64,000 bases of DNA. Source: Seminavis robusta (taxonomy: Eukaryota; Bacillariophyta; Bacillariophyceae; Naviculales; Naviculaceae). The stretch spans positions 1 through 64,000 of the forward strand of contig CAICTM010000212.1 of the NCBI GenBank assembly GCA_903772945.1, in the 5' to 3' direction. Within the stretch, counting starts at the first letter, position 1. Every line of letters starts with the position of its first letter. The translations under genes and the position numbers were made by a program. Below, in pieces: positions 1-9,099 of the stretch. Under the pieces are notes generated by a model that worked only from the letters and a program-made list of their open reading frames with translations, made no database searches and was not told the origin of the DNA.

Positions 1-412
1 CTCCCAGGGAGTTGGCGGCAGTTGGGTGTCAGTTACCCGAGATCCGATCACTGTTACCAGTAGGGGGTTGGTGTGTTTCCGATGGGTGTGGTGGTGTTAC
101 CAGTCGAATATGACTAGCTAGTTTTTGGCTGGGAACCGCAGAGGCCACCAAGGCACTCAAACGTCTCTGTCTACTAGTACCATCTGATTGGGAGAGGTCG
201 CGAAGTGGCTACATTGAAACCAGAAGACCTCAGTGTTGTGAATGCCAATGACGACCTCAACAATCACCATTTGATCTCCGTCTCCCTTCAGCGTGACAAA
301 GATGGCCCCTTACAGGAGCTGAGTCTTTACCCACTCAGACAGTCCCTTAAGATGATCCCTATTTCGGTTTAATATACTCCCTGTTAGTTGGTGGTTGTGG
401 CAAACCCGACCT
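1..412. other. Intergenic, nothing recognised
   Basis: No convincing reading frame, RNA gene or repeat was found here. The stretch lies 3' of the small minus-strand gene at 413-1072 and may hold its 3' untranslated region or the flank of a gene outside the window. Confidence 0.5.
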
Positions 413-1072
413 CTAACGATCCATTGGAGTTACATTTTTGGTTGGTACTTGTAGGAAAAACCGCAGGAATTTAAATTCCGGAGCGGCAATTCGTCGGTTC
501 TCTTCATCTTGTCGCTTTTGTTGGCGGTCCCGACGGCGACGCCTTCTCCTGAGGCGCTTTGCTTGAGGGGAATTCTGCTCGTCCGAATCTTCAGAGGTCA
601 GAACAGCAGATGGGAGATAAGCAGAAAATGTCGAGGAGAAAGAAGGCTCCCCTTGCAACGCAATGAGAGAATTTTCCATCTGTCTCGTAAGGCTTGTAGA
701 CCGGTTCTCTGGTAAGGCGCGAAAGGCAGCCAACCGTGGTCTCATATCCCGGTTGTCCTGCCCCAAAAACTCATCGAGAAACAAATTGAGTTGAACTCCA
801 ACGCGGCGTTCTGCACGGCACAGCCTCAGAAGATTTGCTGAACGAGCGCCGCTTCGAATAATCGACAAGGTCGTCCTGATGCGGCCCTCGCGATTCTGTT
901 CAGCCATCTTCTTGTTCTCTTTCCTTTCCCGCCGAGCTTCGATTCCACGTTCAGTACGAAGGTCCTCTTCCTTTTCGTTGATGTTAAACCGAACCTGAAT
1001 ACTATGAGTATCGATGCCCCCTTGTTCAGAGACACCTCCACCTTTGCTATCACAGAGGCCCGGTTTCGTCAT
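413..1072 (-). CDS. Hypothetical basic protein, 219 aa
   Basis: Not recognised. The reading frame starts at an ATG at 1072; the codon before it in frame is TTG, so I use the ATG. The protein is hydrophilic, has a charged central region and a run of eight arginines near residue 175, which could act as a nuclear or nucleolar signal or in nucleic-acid binding. There is no membrane segment or signal peptide. About 100 bp upstream of its start is a 28-bp sequence (1176-1203) that matches the terminal repeat of a MITE-like element at 44.7-45.1 kb, so the gene might belong to or lie beside a mobile element. It could also be a chance open frame. Confidence 0.35.
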   Translation of the reverse strand: MTKPGLCDSKGGGVSEQGGIDTHSIQVRFNINEKEEDLRTERGIEARRERKENKKMAEQNREGRIRTTLSIIRSGARSANLLRLCRAERRVGVQLNLFLDEFLGQDNRDMRPRLAAFRALPENRSTSLTRQMENSLIALQGEPSFSSTFSAYLPSAVLTSEDSDEQNSPQAKRLRRRRRRRDRQQKRQDEENRRIAAPEFKFLRFFLQVPTKNVTPMDR

Positions 1073-1175
1073 CAACGGGATAGCTGCGGTTTTGTTCTTT
1101 TGACTCGTTTTGTCTTTGTTTCGCTGTTGGGTGTGGTTGTTCTGGTGTTGCTCGCCGTGTTTGTTTGTGTGCTGC

Positions 1176-1203
1176 AGGACCGTCCGACGGTTTTCACTCC
1201 AGG
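1176..1203 (+). repeat. Solo copy of a MITE terminal repeat
   Basis: This 28-bp stretch contains GGACCGTCCGACGGTTTTCA followed by CTCC. It matches the outer part of both terminal inverted repeats of the element at 44724-45128. It has the orientation of a left end, but I found no matching right end within the next several kilobases, so it is a solo end, a decayed copy, or part of an element with a diverged right end. Confidence 0.6.
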
Positions 1204-1390
1204 CGAAACCTTACTCAGTACATGTTTAATGTACCTCTCCAATCACTTTCCAAGCTTCGGGCCGAATAAAGACTCCACCCTGGAGAACGACCTGTCAGGT
1301 TTTGGATGCATTAAAAAACAAATTTGGAACTGACAGCGAGCGAGAAAGCTAGCTACTAGGTTCTGTTTCTCTACGGCCTACAGTTAGTTG

Positions 1391-3367
1391 TCAATCTACG
1401 TCGTGAGGCTTTTCGGCTACAACACAAACTCGTGCACAAATTGCGTCCATGTCATACTCTTCCAAATGCATAAACTCGGCAGCATTTGCGTGCACCTTGT
1501 TTCGTTGGCCCGGTGAATTGGGATTCTCATCCATCACTTCCACGGGAAGTTCCATGGACATGGAGCTATCACTGTCATCCACACCCACATTTACAAACCC
1601 AATCGTTTGGCACATGGGTTCAATATCCTTCATGGGCACAAACATCTTCATACACACGGGCCACGACACGCCCGGTTCCAGTTTGCTTTCTTCTCGAGTG
1701 GTGGTGGTGCAAATGGAGATGCGTCCTCCCGGTTTGAATACACGATAGACTTCTCGGAATGCCTGTGCCTTGTTGGGTGCCAAGCAAAAGGCTCCATTGG
1801 AAATGACAACGTCAACGGATGCATCTGGTAACGGTATGGATTCCATGTCGGCCGTGACAAATCGCATGCGCTCGTGGCAGCCACGACGTTGGGCACACGC
1901 TTGGGCGTGTCGCACTTGGGTGGCGCTAATGTCCACGCCCAGGACAAATCCCGTCCGCGTAGCGGCATGCTGTGCTAGAAACGAATCGATACCCAACCCC
2001 GATCCCACATCCAACACCACGTCGCCGGGTTGAATGTTGGCATGACGATGCGGATTGCCGACTCCTTGAAAATTGTACACGTCGTTTCCGGCAATGGCAA
2101 TCTGTTGGTCTGTGTAATGCATGGCCTTCATAATGGCCATGGCTTTGGCGGCATTGCCGGGAATGTGAGCTGATTCACCGACCTTGTTGTAGGCCATTCG
2201 GGTTTCTTCCTTGACGAATGATTGTTTGGTAGTTGGTGGTTGCTGCTGCTCCTCCTCGTCTTGCTCTTCTCGGTACACGTAGACATAATCCGCCAAGTTG
2301 AGCGTTCCCCGTATGCTATGATCTTTTAGAAACATGGATTCGTTGTTCTTGTCACCAATGCCGTATTCTTCTTCTTGTTCGTACCGATGACTGGCAATGA
2401 CACACGTCTCCGACACCAACTCTGGATGTTGTTCCAATACCCGTTCTGGGACGCCACAATATCCCAGACAATGTCCATTTCCGAGCAGTACCAGTATTCG
2501 GTCGTCACTTTGTTTACTATTGCCCGATTCCGATTGCTGCTTTGTCAATAACAGATTATGGATCTTGTGCGCCATGGCAACGTCCTTGAGAAGTTGCGCT
2601 TGAAAAATGGGTCGAAAACGATCGTCGGGGGGTGTTATCGATGTCATTAGTTTTCGTCCCGTCAGGAGACTTTCAAAAATATTGTAGTGCTCCTCCGTTC
2701 CCGCCAGTTTTGGATGGGTAGGCAGCCAATGTGCAGCAGTTTGGAGCGCCACATCGGGTCCTTCTTTCATCAATTGCCGGGCATATGTTCGTGACAAAAA
2801 TCCAGCATGCAATTGCACTCTTCTTTTTTGTTTGTTGTTATTATTGTGATGTAACCTCTTGGCATCTTCCAGCAAGTCTTGATACGGCATCAGATCGTGA
2901 TGTTCCGTTCCAATTTGGTCATAGCGTTGCACCAATTCCTCAAAGGTAATCTTGTCGTTTTGATAATCCTCTAGGAGTGGTTGCATGTCAAAGGAAAAGT
3001 GTTCCATAACGACATGCAAGGTTCCTCCCTCATCATTCGTACTGTTGGTTGTGGCCATGGCATTTTGTACCATTCGTTGAAAGGCGATAATTGGCGGACG
3101 CGAATGGATCTCTCCAAAAAAGACCAATTTGGCGGATGTGGCAATTTCCTTGGCCGCCGCGGCATCATGAAATACGAGGCCCAGATTGGAGGGTTTCTTC
3201 CGCAGCCACGAGGAGGGTTGTTGTCCACTCGTACTACCGGTACTAGCCGCATCCTGTTGGTCCTTATTATGGTGGGAGGAGGGAAGGGTGGCACTGGCGG
3301 ATCCTCTTGCTCCCACCAGGCGGTGAAAGAAACCACCATTCTGGAACAGAAATCGGCTGTTGCTCAT
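1391..3367 (-). CDS. ChaN-like domain fused to ArsM-like methyltransferase
   Basis: A 658-aa protein of two domains. Residues about 60-370 look like the ChaN/DUF399 haem-binding family: the strand motif KLVFFGEIHSRPP, a MEHFSFDMQPLLEDY stretch, a YARQLM segment and a late LLGNGHCLGYCGVP motif that matches the C-terminal part of that fold. Residues about 445-600 are a class I SAM methyltransferase with motif I LDVGSGLGIDS, an acidic VDIS loop, the TADMESIPLPD segment and VFKPGGRISIC. The SNGAF...AFREVYRV region resembles arsenite methyltransferase (ArsM/UbiE group). The two parts are joined by a Q/E-rich linker near residue 385. No intron is needed. The ATG at 3367 opens the frame; the first 55 residues are low-complexity and may be a targeting leader. 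Substrate is unknown; the pairing of a tetrapyrrole- or metal-binding domain with a methyltransferase is the odd part. Confidence 0.8.
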   Translation of the reverse strand: MSNSRFLFQNGGFFHRLVGARGSASATLPSSHHNKDQQDAASTGSTSGQQPSSWLRKKPSNLGLVFHDAAAAKEIATSAKLVFFGEIHSRPPIIAFQRMVQNAMATTNSTNDEGGTLHVVMEHFSFDMQPLLEDYQNDKITFEELVQRYDQIGTEHHDLMPYQDLLEDAKRLHHNNNNKQKRRVQLHAGFLSRTYARQLMKEGPDVALQTAAHWLPTHPKLAGTEEHYNIFESLLTGRKLMTSITPPDDRFRPIFQAQLLKDVAMAHKIHNLLLTKQQSESGNSKQSDDRILVLLGNGHCLGYCGVPERVLEQHPELVSETCVIASHRYEQEEEYGIGDKNNESMFLKDHSIRGTLNLADYVYVYREEQDEEEQQQPPTTKQSFVKEETRMAYNKVGESAHIPGNAAKAMAIMKAMHYTDQQIAIAGNDVYNFQGVGNPHRHANIQPGDVVLDVGSGLGIDSFLAQHAATRTGFVLGVDISATQVRHAQACAQRRGCHERMRFVTADMESIPLPDASVDVVISNGAFCLAPNKAQAFREVYRVFKPGGRISICTTTTREESKLEPGVSWPVCMKMFVPMKDIEPMCQTIGFVNVGVDDSDSSMSMELPVEVMDENPNSPGQRNKVHANAAEFMHLEEYDMDAICARVCVVAEKPHDVD

Positions 3368-3736
3368 GGTGAATGTGGTAACACAGATACTCAGATTAAA
3401 CCTCCCCTCTGGCCGCTTTCCTTCTTGCTCTATGATACCGGTAGCGTACTAGTACCATTGCGAGCAATCTTATTTTTCTTCTTTGTCAGGCAGCGTTCTC
3501 TCGAAAGAATCTTGTGACGGAAGGTCCATTCGTGGATACACCGGACGCCCCTCCCTCAGCGTAAATAAAATCAAAATGACAAAAACTTGGTTCAACGGAC
3601 ATCTCTCGGTGCAAACATGTCCCGGAACACTTCCTCTTTTGTTTTCTTCCTCTGCTGTCCACGGAGTCCTCTTGTCCTTGGCCACAAAAACCAAAAGACG
3701 AAACGAAGCCCAACCAAAGTGAAGAGCACAAACACC

Positions 3737-4735
3737 ATGCCTCCCCATCACCACGACGATGACGACGACGACAAACCCAATTCACTCTCCGCTAATGCCC
3801 GATGGCTGCGTGCCTACCTTTACCACGGCTTTCGAGATTGTTTTCGGATTCACCGCAAGGAACATACACATCTAAAACCATTTGACTATCTCGGGTATGT
3901 GCAACTCTTTCTGGCTAAATTTCTCTTGGAAGTCTGTGGCGCTGGTGGAGCCATTTGGGGATCCTCCGAGATTTTGGGATTCCACTCGGCCAGTGGTAGT
4001 TCTGCCGCCGCCAAAGAAGCGTGGCGCATTGTATCACTCATCGTCTGTGGCATATTTTTGGTGCGTTTTTGGTGGCACGCCAAACACTATTTGGAACACG
4101 ATCGAGAATTTCCACCCATCAAATTCAAACATCGACGATTGCACAAGTTACCCTTTGTGCAAATCTTTTCCGCCAAGATGGTATTGGAAGTTTTGGGCGC
4201 CGCTGGAGCGATTTGGGGACCCAGCGATGCTCTCACGTTGCGGACTGCCGACAATCGACGGTTGTGGCAAGTGGCCAGTGGACTCGTCGGAATTGTCTTT
4301 TGGATGCGATGGATATGGCACATCATGGCGTATTGTCTGTGTTGTCGTACTCGTAGACGAGGAGATGTGGATGAGGATGCACATCTACATTGGTCACTTT
4401 TTTCCATTGTGGGATGGATCGTCGAAGTGGTGCTGGTGCGATTTGTCTTGGTCGTCTGTGGTGCCATTGGAGCCGTCTGGGGATTTGCGGAAATTGTCAC
4501 TCTGCGAACGCCCGAAAATAGTGACCAATGGCGACCCATCTGCTGGGGTGTGGGAGTCATTTTCCTCATTCGATGGATTCTACAGACGTTTGCTTATGCC
4601 ACGGGAGGGTGGGAGGAGGAAATGCCACCACCGGATGAATCTTCCAGAGATTTAAAGGCTGTGATGGATGAGGAAGACCCAGAATTGGCAGACACACCCG
4701 TGCAGACATTATCAGAGGAGGATCAAGAAAAGTAA
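3737..4735 (+). CDS. Membrane protein of three internal repeats
   Basis: A 332-aa integral membrane protein, family not recognised. The frame is open further upstream (to 3587), but I choose the ATG at 3737 because the upstream part looks like leader sequence and AAACACCATG is a good context. After a His/Asp-rich N-terminus come three copies of a roughly 60-75-residue unit, each with two hydrophobic segments: FLLEVCGAGGAIWGSSEILG, MVLEVLGAAGAIWGPSDALT and FVLVVCGAIGAVWGFAEIVT, each followed by a W...G-hydrophobic-RW/RF helix. Repeats two and three also share TLRTxxNxxxW. Six membrane helices are therefore likely, with an acidic cytosolic tail. The triplicated GAxGAxWG signature suggests a pseudo-threefold pore or carrier, but I infer no substrate. 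Confidence 0.7.
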   Translation: MPPHHHDDDDDDKPNSLSANARWLRAYLYHGFRDCFRIHRKEHTHLKPFDYLGYVQLFLAKFLLEVCGAGGAIWGSSEILGFHSASGSSAAAKEAWRIVSLIVCGIFLVRFWWHAKHYLEHDREFPPIKFKHRRLHKLPFVQIFSAKMVLEVLGAAGAIWGPSDALTLRTADNRRLWQVASGLVGIVFWMRWIWHIMAYCLCCRTRRRGDVDEDAHLHWSLFSIVGWIVEVVLVRFVLVVCGAIGAVWGFAEIVTLRTPENSDQWRPICWGVGVIFLIRWILQTFAYATGGWEEEMPPPDESSRDLKAVMDEEDPELADTPVQTLSEEDQEK

Positions 4736-4887
4736 TAGACAATTGCCGGTACTTCATGACTGGCCAGTGTGTGTTTGTAGTTCTCTTCTAATAATATTAT
4801 TTTGCACACTTCTGCTGTTTTGCAGTCTTGAAAGTGAAGCTACGCTTTTCCTAATGGCTAATGGGAGGGATGCATGTACTAGCTACC

Positions 4888-4911
4888 GGCGCCCACCGAA
4901 AGTACCATTTG
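4888..4911 (+). repeat. Left terminal inverted repeat of Harbinger
   Basis: Begins GGCGCCCACCGAAA and ends ACCATTTG. It differs from the inverted right end only at the two central bases (GT here, CA there). The flanking ACC is repeated directly after the right end. Confidence 0.85.
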
Positions 4912-5077
4912 CGTCATTGTCATTGTTAAATCCAAGCTATAGTGCTGATATCGCTACCTTAGTGACAGATTGTTGTTGCCATTTCCCAATACCCATGTTC
5001 TTGTTGTTGTTGTCTCACCAGGTGCGGCTTCCATGAAGATAGAAAGCATTGCCAAATGCTGGTAGCTCCAAATCTAG

Positions 5078-6208
5078 TCAGTGCTCATCCATATTATCAC
5101 GTTCACCACCACCACCATCATCATCACCATCTTCGCTTGCATCACTATTATCGTCATCAGAATCCTCAGCACGAGTGGGGGAACCAAATCTATTCATGGC
5201 ACCAGCACTGTGCTTCTTGGCAATCCGCTTGACTCCAACAAGCTCCACAGTGAGAATAAACACACTCTGGTGAACTCCCTCCATCAACTGTGTCAACTCA
5301 TCATTCTCAAACTCAAAGGTTTCAAGCTTCCAACGACGGATCTGACTCTCCACTTCAAAAGGAAGTTGCACAACCTGAGCATTGTCAGCAACAATGGGAT
5401 CTCCACGCTCCAACTTGTCGGTGACCTCCCCTGCAGACTTGTTGAATGCAACCATCTTGGCACTCCTATTGTTGAACTTCCTGTCACGTTGCCTGTTGGA
5501 CATCTTGACACGGCCAGTTCCAACGAACAATTCTGGAATGATGGTAGACAACCGAAACTGGTTGCCACCTTCAGCAACAGATGGACGATAGAAGCTCTCC
5601 GGCAAAGCAAGAACAATAAAGTCAAGGGTGATACGATGCTCATTGCCGGCCATCCAAGTGTACATGAGCCAAGGAAACCAAATCTCCATGCTGTTGGTGG
5701 ATAAATCGGTTGTCATCTTCTTGATTCCGCTTGCAATAAAGGTGGTGGTACTGTCGTCCTGGGGGTTGTCGTCCGCTGGCTCTTCCACTACAGGTGCTGG
5801 CGCTGGTTCCGATGGTTCCTCGTCCGAGTCGTCACCTGCTGACATGAGCGAGTGTGAGAGTGGTGGCAACAACAACAACAACAACAACAAACAACAACAA
5901 CAATACTGACCTGTGGCAGCTGGTTTTCTCTCGTCGTCCTCTGGAGGAGGTTTTCCCTTTCGACGACCGGCTGAAAGAGTCTTGTTGAGTTGAAATGCCC
6001 TAGCTTTGCGGCGGTAAGTCTGATAGAATCCAGACTCCTTTCCGATCTTGAATGGGAAGTGCTCTCTGATGACCTGGTCAATGTAGTTGTTGGAAAGGTC
6101 TGTAGAGCAGACACCACCGTTCTTCTTTCCTCGCTTGAAGAGCTCCTCTAGCTGAGTGTCATGGAGCTTGTTCCAAGTTTTCCCTTTAGTTTTCTTTCTC
6201 TTGTCCAT
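5078..6208 (-). CDS. Harbinger accessory (DNA-binding-like) protein
   Basis: The second gene of the Harbinger element, read toward the left terminus. The ATG at 6208 is the only reasonable start. Residues 1-90 are basic (KTWNKLHDTQLEELFKRGKK, then a YRRKARAF stretch) and resemble the trihelix/Myb-like DNA-binding part that Harbinger accessory proteins use to bring the transposase to the ends; this role is inferred from position. A probable intron of 72 nt lies at 5839-5910 (GTCAGT...TGTCAG). It is a multiple of three, has no in-frame stop and holds a TTG repeat, so the frame is open whether or not it is removed: 352 aa spliced, 376 aa unspliced. The acceptor is a NAGNAG site. The rest is acidic at both ends with a folded middle that I do not recognise. 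Confidence 0.7.
   Translation of the reverse strand: MDKRKKTKGKTWNKLHDTQLEELFKRGKKNGGVCSTDLSNNYIDQVIREHFPFKIGKESGFYQTYRRKARAFQLNKTLSAGRRKGKPPPEDDERKPAATGQYCCCCLLLLLLLLPPLSHSLMSAGDDSDEEPSEPAPAPVVEEPADDNPQDDSTTTFIASGIKKMTTDLSTNSMEIWFPWLMYTWMAGNEHRITLDFIVLALPESFYRPSVAEGGNQFRLSTIIPELFVGTGRVKMSNRQRDRKFNNRSAKMVAFNKSAGEVTDKLERGDPIVADNAQVVQLPFEVESQIRRWKLETFEFENDELTQLMEGVHQSVFILTVELVGVKRIAKKHSAGAMNRFGSPTRAEDSDDDNSDASEDGDDDGGGGERDNMDEH
5839..5910 (-). other. Probable 72-nt in-frame intron with NAGNAG acceptor
   Basis: On the minus strand the donor reads ACAG|GTCAGT and the acceptor TGTCAG|CAG|G. Removing 72 or 75 nt keeps the frame, and the intron itself lacks stops. Retained, it would add a cysteine/leucine-rich hydrophobic stretch that looks unlike coding sequence. 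Confidence 0.6.
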
Positions 6209-6436
6209 TGTGAGAGTTTCCTATCGATCGACTGCAAATGAGAAGAGGCACTCTTCCTTTGAAAGCTTGACTGAGGCGCCAGAGAGGAGTGGTGTATGTG
6301 TAATGTCGCTATAGAAGATCATCATGTTGGTTACAGCATAAATGGTTGGCGCCGTGAATAAAGTGATACCCATGCTTGGAACCAAAATGTGGGCTTAGAC
6401 TTAAATCTAGTGCTCGCGCTGAGATAACGTACTTGA

Positions 6437-6547
6437 ACTGAAATGACATAGTAACTATGTGATTTCAGCCGGCATCGCGTGCAAACACGTGGTGGACTAT
6501 GCGATTTCAGTCGGCCGGCTGAAATCACATAGGGCGACTTAAATCGC
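6437..6547. promoter_or_regulatory. Cluster of palindromic sites between the divergent Harbinger genes
   Basis: A perfect 19-bp inverted repeat (6455-6473 and 6514-6532) has the core CTATGTGATTTCAGCCGGC. A near copy with two changes lies at 6497-6515 and forms a tight palindrome with the second arm. Another inverted half-site (CTGAAATGACATAG) lies at about 6438-6451, and a weaker one at 6534-6546. The cluster sits in the only shared upstream region of the two transposon genes and is the best candidate for the promoter or for internal transposase-binding sites. Confidence 0.6.
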
Positions 6548-6805
6548 ATACCGGCGCTGAAATTTGTTGGGAACGATCCAACAGACGGGACAACCTCCGA
6601 GTTGCGCTCCTCTTATGCATGATGCACATGGGGTAACAATGGAGCCTTCAATGTGTGTTGTCAGCTGTGCCAGCTGTGCACGACCAAAGAAGTCAGAGGC
6701 AAGCTGCAGCTGCACACTTCGAACCCCATTTCTTCTTCTAGAAACTAGCTAGTGAGTCGAGTCAATGGCCAAATTCTCCACCTATTATAGCCAAATTCCT
6801 CTACC

Positions 6806-7839
6806 ATGAGCGACGGAGACCACCGAAAGCGCTACAGAGCAGAACCGCCTGATGCTGAGTTTGCCCTCCAGAAAGCACGAGAGATTTGGAATCGTGACAC
6901 CCGGAGACCAAGAGCTGTGGCTATTGAAGATGAGGATTTTCGAGGTTTCTTTGGCTGTAGTGTTCTGGTCTTCCTTTCTCTTTGGACTCTACTTGAACGT
7001 TTTGATCAGATCCCACCCGGTGGAGAAGCCTGTCACCTCATGTGGACTCTCATGTTTCTCAAAATCTATGCCCGAAATACTGTCTTGTCTTCTTTGGCTG
7101 GTGGTGTTGACCCAGATACATACATGAAGTGGGTGTGGCTCTTCCTCGATGGCATCGTTTATCTGGAGTGCCATGTGGTAAGTCTCCTAGCTATTCCGAT
7201 CACTATCAACCTGTCGACTAACTCTGTTATCTCTGTTATCTCTAGATTATTTGGGAGAATCGACTCAAGCTTGACAGAGGCAATGATTGTCTCACTAGCG
7301 TGGACTGCACTGATTGTCGGATTCCCAACCATGGACCAGATTTTGCTTCCCACAAATTCAACAAAAAGAGTGGTTTGCGATATGAGATCGCTCTTTGCAT
7401 TTTGACCGGTGATGTTGTTTGGATGAATGGTCCTTTCGAGTGTGGAAAATGGCCCGACATTAGCATCTTTCAATCTGCTCTTTTGGGTATGCTGGCTGAC
7501 AATGAACGTGTGGAGGCAGACGATGGCTATGTCGGTGATCACCCAATGTACATCAAGTGCCCAGCTGGATTCGCCAACCCAGAGGAAACTCTCTTCATGC
7601 AGCAGAGAGTTCGCAACAGGCAGGAAACAATCAACGAGCGAGTGAAGAATTGGAAGGCCTTGGATGGCATGTGGAGGCATGAGATCACCCGCCATGGGGA
7701 TGCCTTCCGTGCCATTATCATTGTCAGCCAGCTAGCAATCAACAGTGGGGAGCGGTTGTTTCCATGCGGCTACCGAGATCCACCCTACCATGGTCCTGGA
7801 GGCGAAATGGACCTTGGGAGTGATGACGATGGCCTCTGA
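6806..7839 (+). CDS. PIF/Harbinger DDE transposase, 2 exons
   Basis: Exon 1 is 6806-7177 and exon 2 7246-7839, joined over a 68-nt intron (GTAAGT...CTCTAG, 7178-7245) in phase 0, giving 321 aa. The spliced product carries the Harbinger catalytic triad: the first Asp in SVDCTDCRIPNH (residue 144), the second in VEADDGYVGDHP, and the Glu in RNRQETINERVKNW. The N-terminal 120 residues include a helical region (RGFFGCSVLVF, MKWVWLFLDGIVYLE) typical of the segment ahead of the DDE core. The enzyme cuts and pastes the element using its terminal repeats. No stop interrupts the spliced frame. The start ATG at 6806 lies just downstream of the palindromic cluster. Confidence 0.85.
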
Positions 7840-8058
7840 TGGCCGAGCAGTAGCCAACACGAACATTGTTACTCACGTGTTGTTGCTTCTTGCTTGCTTT
7901 GCTCCAACCCTTCACTAGATACTAGGATAAAACTGGCTAGTAGTGGCACTTTTTTGGCAGCACATGGTCTTAGCTAGCTAGAATGAATGGCAACAATCAA
8001 CCTATCATAATATCTGAAATCCTGTATTGCAGTGCAGATTCCAGCAAGCTAGATGACC

Positions 8059-8082
8059 CAAATGGTTGTTTCGGTGGGCGCC
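8059..8082 (-). repeat. Right terminal inverted repeat of Harbinger
   Basis: Inverted copy of 4888-4911 with two differences, followed by ACC as the target-site duplication. Confidence 0.85.
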
Positions 8083-8469
8083 ACCGTAGTATATCGCCGT
8101 CCCGAGAACCAGCTACATGTAGCTAGCTGAAATCATTAGCCAAAGCATGGACAACAACAACTGCACTGTTGCTACAAATAGGTATTAATAGAATCTTAAA
8201 TATAAGGCCTCTTGGATGTATGTAACTCGTCCAACTCTCCTCCTATTTTTAAGATATTATGTCTTCTCATCCGTGTCCTTTCAAAGATCTTGCACGTCAT
8301 TGAAGGTGTCAACTACTGTAAAGATCCCAAGTCGTTGCTAGCTAGCTAGTAGCCAAGAGTCCTGAAAGACAACAACCATCGGCTGATTGAATCGAATCGA
8401 ATCATCTGGACTGCTAATATATTGCAGTAAAAGTTACGCTGGGCATCACCAAAGTACTTATTGTTGACC
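8083..8469. other. Intergenic between transposon and FKBP gene
   Basis: AT-rich, with several CTAGCTAG palindromes. It should contain the promoter and 5' untranslated region of the FKBP gene, but I see no clear element. Confidence 0.4.
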
Positions 8470-9099
8470 ATGACATCTCTAGTAGCAGTAGTAGGAAGCA
8501 GAAGCGCGCCTTTACTGGCAATCTGTTTGCTGTTTGCGTGCCTCGCACAAACCAACCTGGCTCTTTCGCCCACACAACAAACCACTCGACGCGTTGCCCT
8601 CGCACAGACTGCTATTCCCTTGATAGGAGTATTACCAACGTTCGCGGCTACCGCAGCAGCAGAAGAAGAGTATCAAGATGGTCCCGAAGGACTCAAATAT
8701 GTCGTCACCAAGACGGGCACGGGACCCAAACCACAACGGGCACAAAAGATTCAGACCAGCTACACACTCTGGATCAATGGATTTCCAGACGACCCAAACA
8801 ATCCAATCAAGAGCAAACAAATCGACAGCAGCACCAAACCCATTCTCGGCGATCAACCCTTCAAAGTCCGGGCTGGAGTCAGTCAAGTCATTCGAGGATG
8901 GGATTTGACACTGTTGGATATGCAACAAGGAGAAGCCAGACGATTGATTGTCCCGCCAGAATTGGGATACGGGAGCAAGGGAGTTGGACCCATTCCGGGA
9001 GGCGCCACGTTGTATTTTGAAATGCAACTCACCAAAGTGGAACCCCTGGAAGAATTGACGGACGATGCCAAAAAATGGTTGGCGGAACATCCATTGTAG
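8470..9099 (+). CDS. FKBP-type peptidyl-prolyl isomerase, thylakoid lumen
   Basis: A 209-aa protein starting at the ATG at 8470. The N-terminus is tripartite: a hydrophobic ER signal (LLAICLLFACLAQTNLA), a diatom plastid motif around LALSP, and a lumen-targeting part with twin arginines (TTRRVALAQTAIPLIGVLPT) ending in ATAAAEEE, which indicates Tat-dependent import to the thylakoid lumen. The mature domain is an FKBP fold: GLKYVVTKTGTGPKP, an inserted loop, FKVRAGVSQVIRGWDLTLLD, GEARRLIVPPELGYGSKG and PIPGGATLYFEMQLTKVE. It would catalyse proline isomerisation in lumenal protein folding, as plant lumenal FKBPs do in photosystem assembly. Family membership is clear; the exact client is unknown. 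Confidence 0.9.
   Translation: MTSLVAVVGSRSAPLLAICLLFACLAQTNLALSPTQQTTRRVALAQTAIPLIGVLPTFAATAAAEEEYQDGPEGLKYVVTKTGTGPKPQRAQKIQTSYTLWINGFPDDPNNPIKSKQIDSSTKPILGDQPFKVRAGVSQVIRGWDLTLLDMQQGEARRLIVPPELGYGSKGVGPIPGGATLYFEMQLTKVEPLEELTDDAKKWLAEHPL

Larger units (their letters stand above)
4888..8082. mobile_element. Complete PIF/Harbinger DNA transposon, 3.2 kb
   Basis: The element is bounded by 24-bp terminal inverted repeats (4888-4911 and 8059-8082) that begin GGCGCCCACCGAAA and agree at 22 of 24 positions. Each end is flanked by ACC (4885-4887 and 8083-8085), a 3-bp target-site duplication as expected for the PIF/Harbinger superfamily, although the usual target is TWA. Inside are two divergently transcribed spliced genes: an accessory protein on the minus strand (5078-6208) and a DDE transposase on the plus strand (6806-7839), the classic Harbinger two-gene arrangement. 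Both frames are intact, which points to recent activity. Confidence 0.85.
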
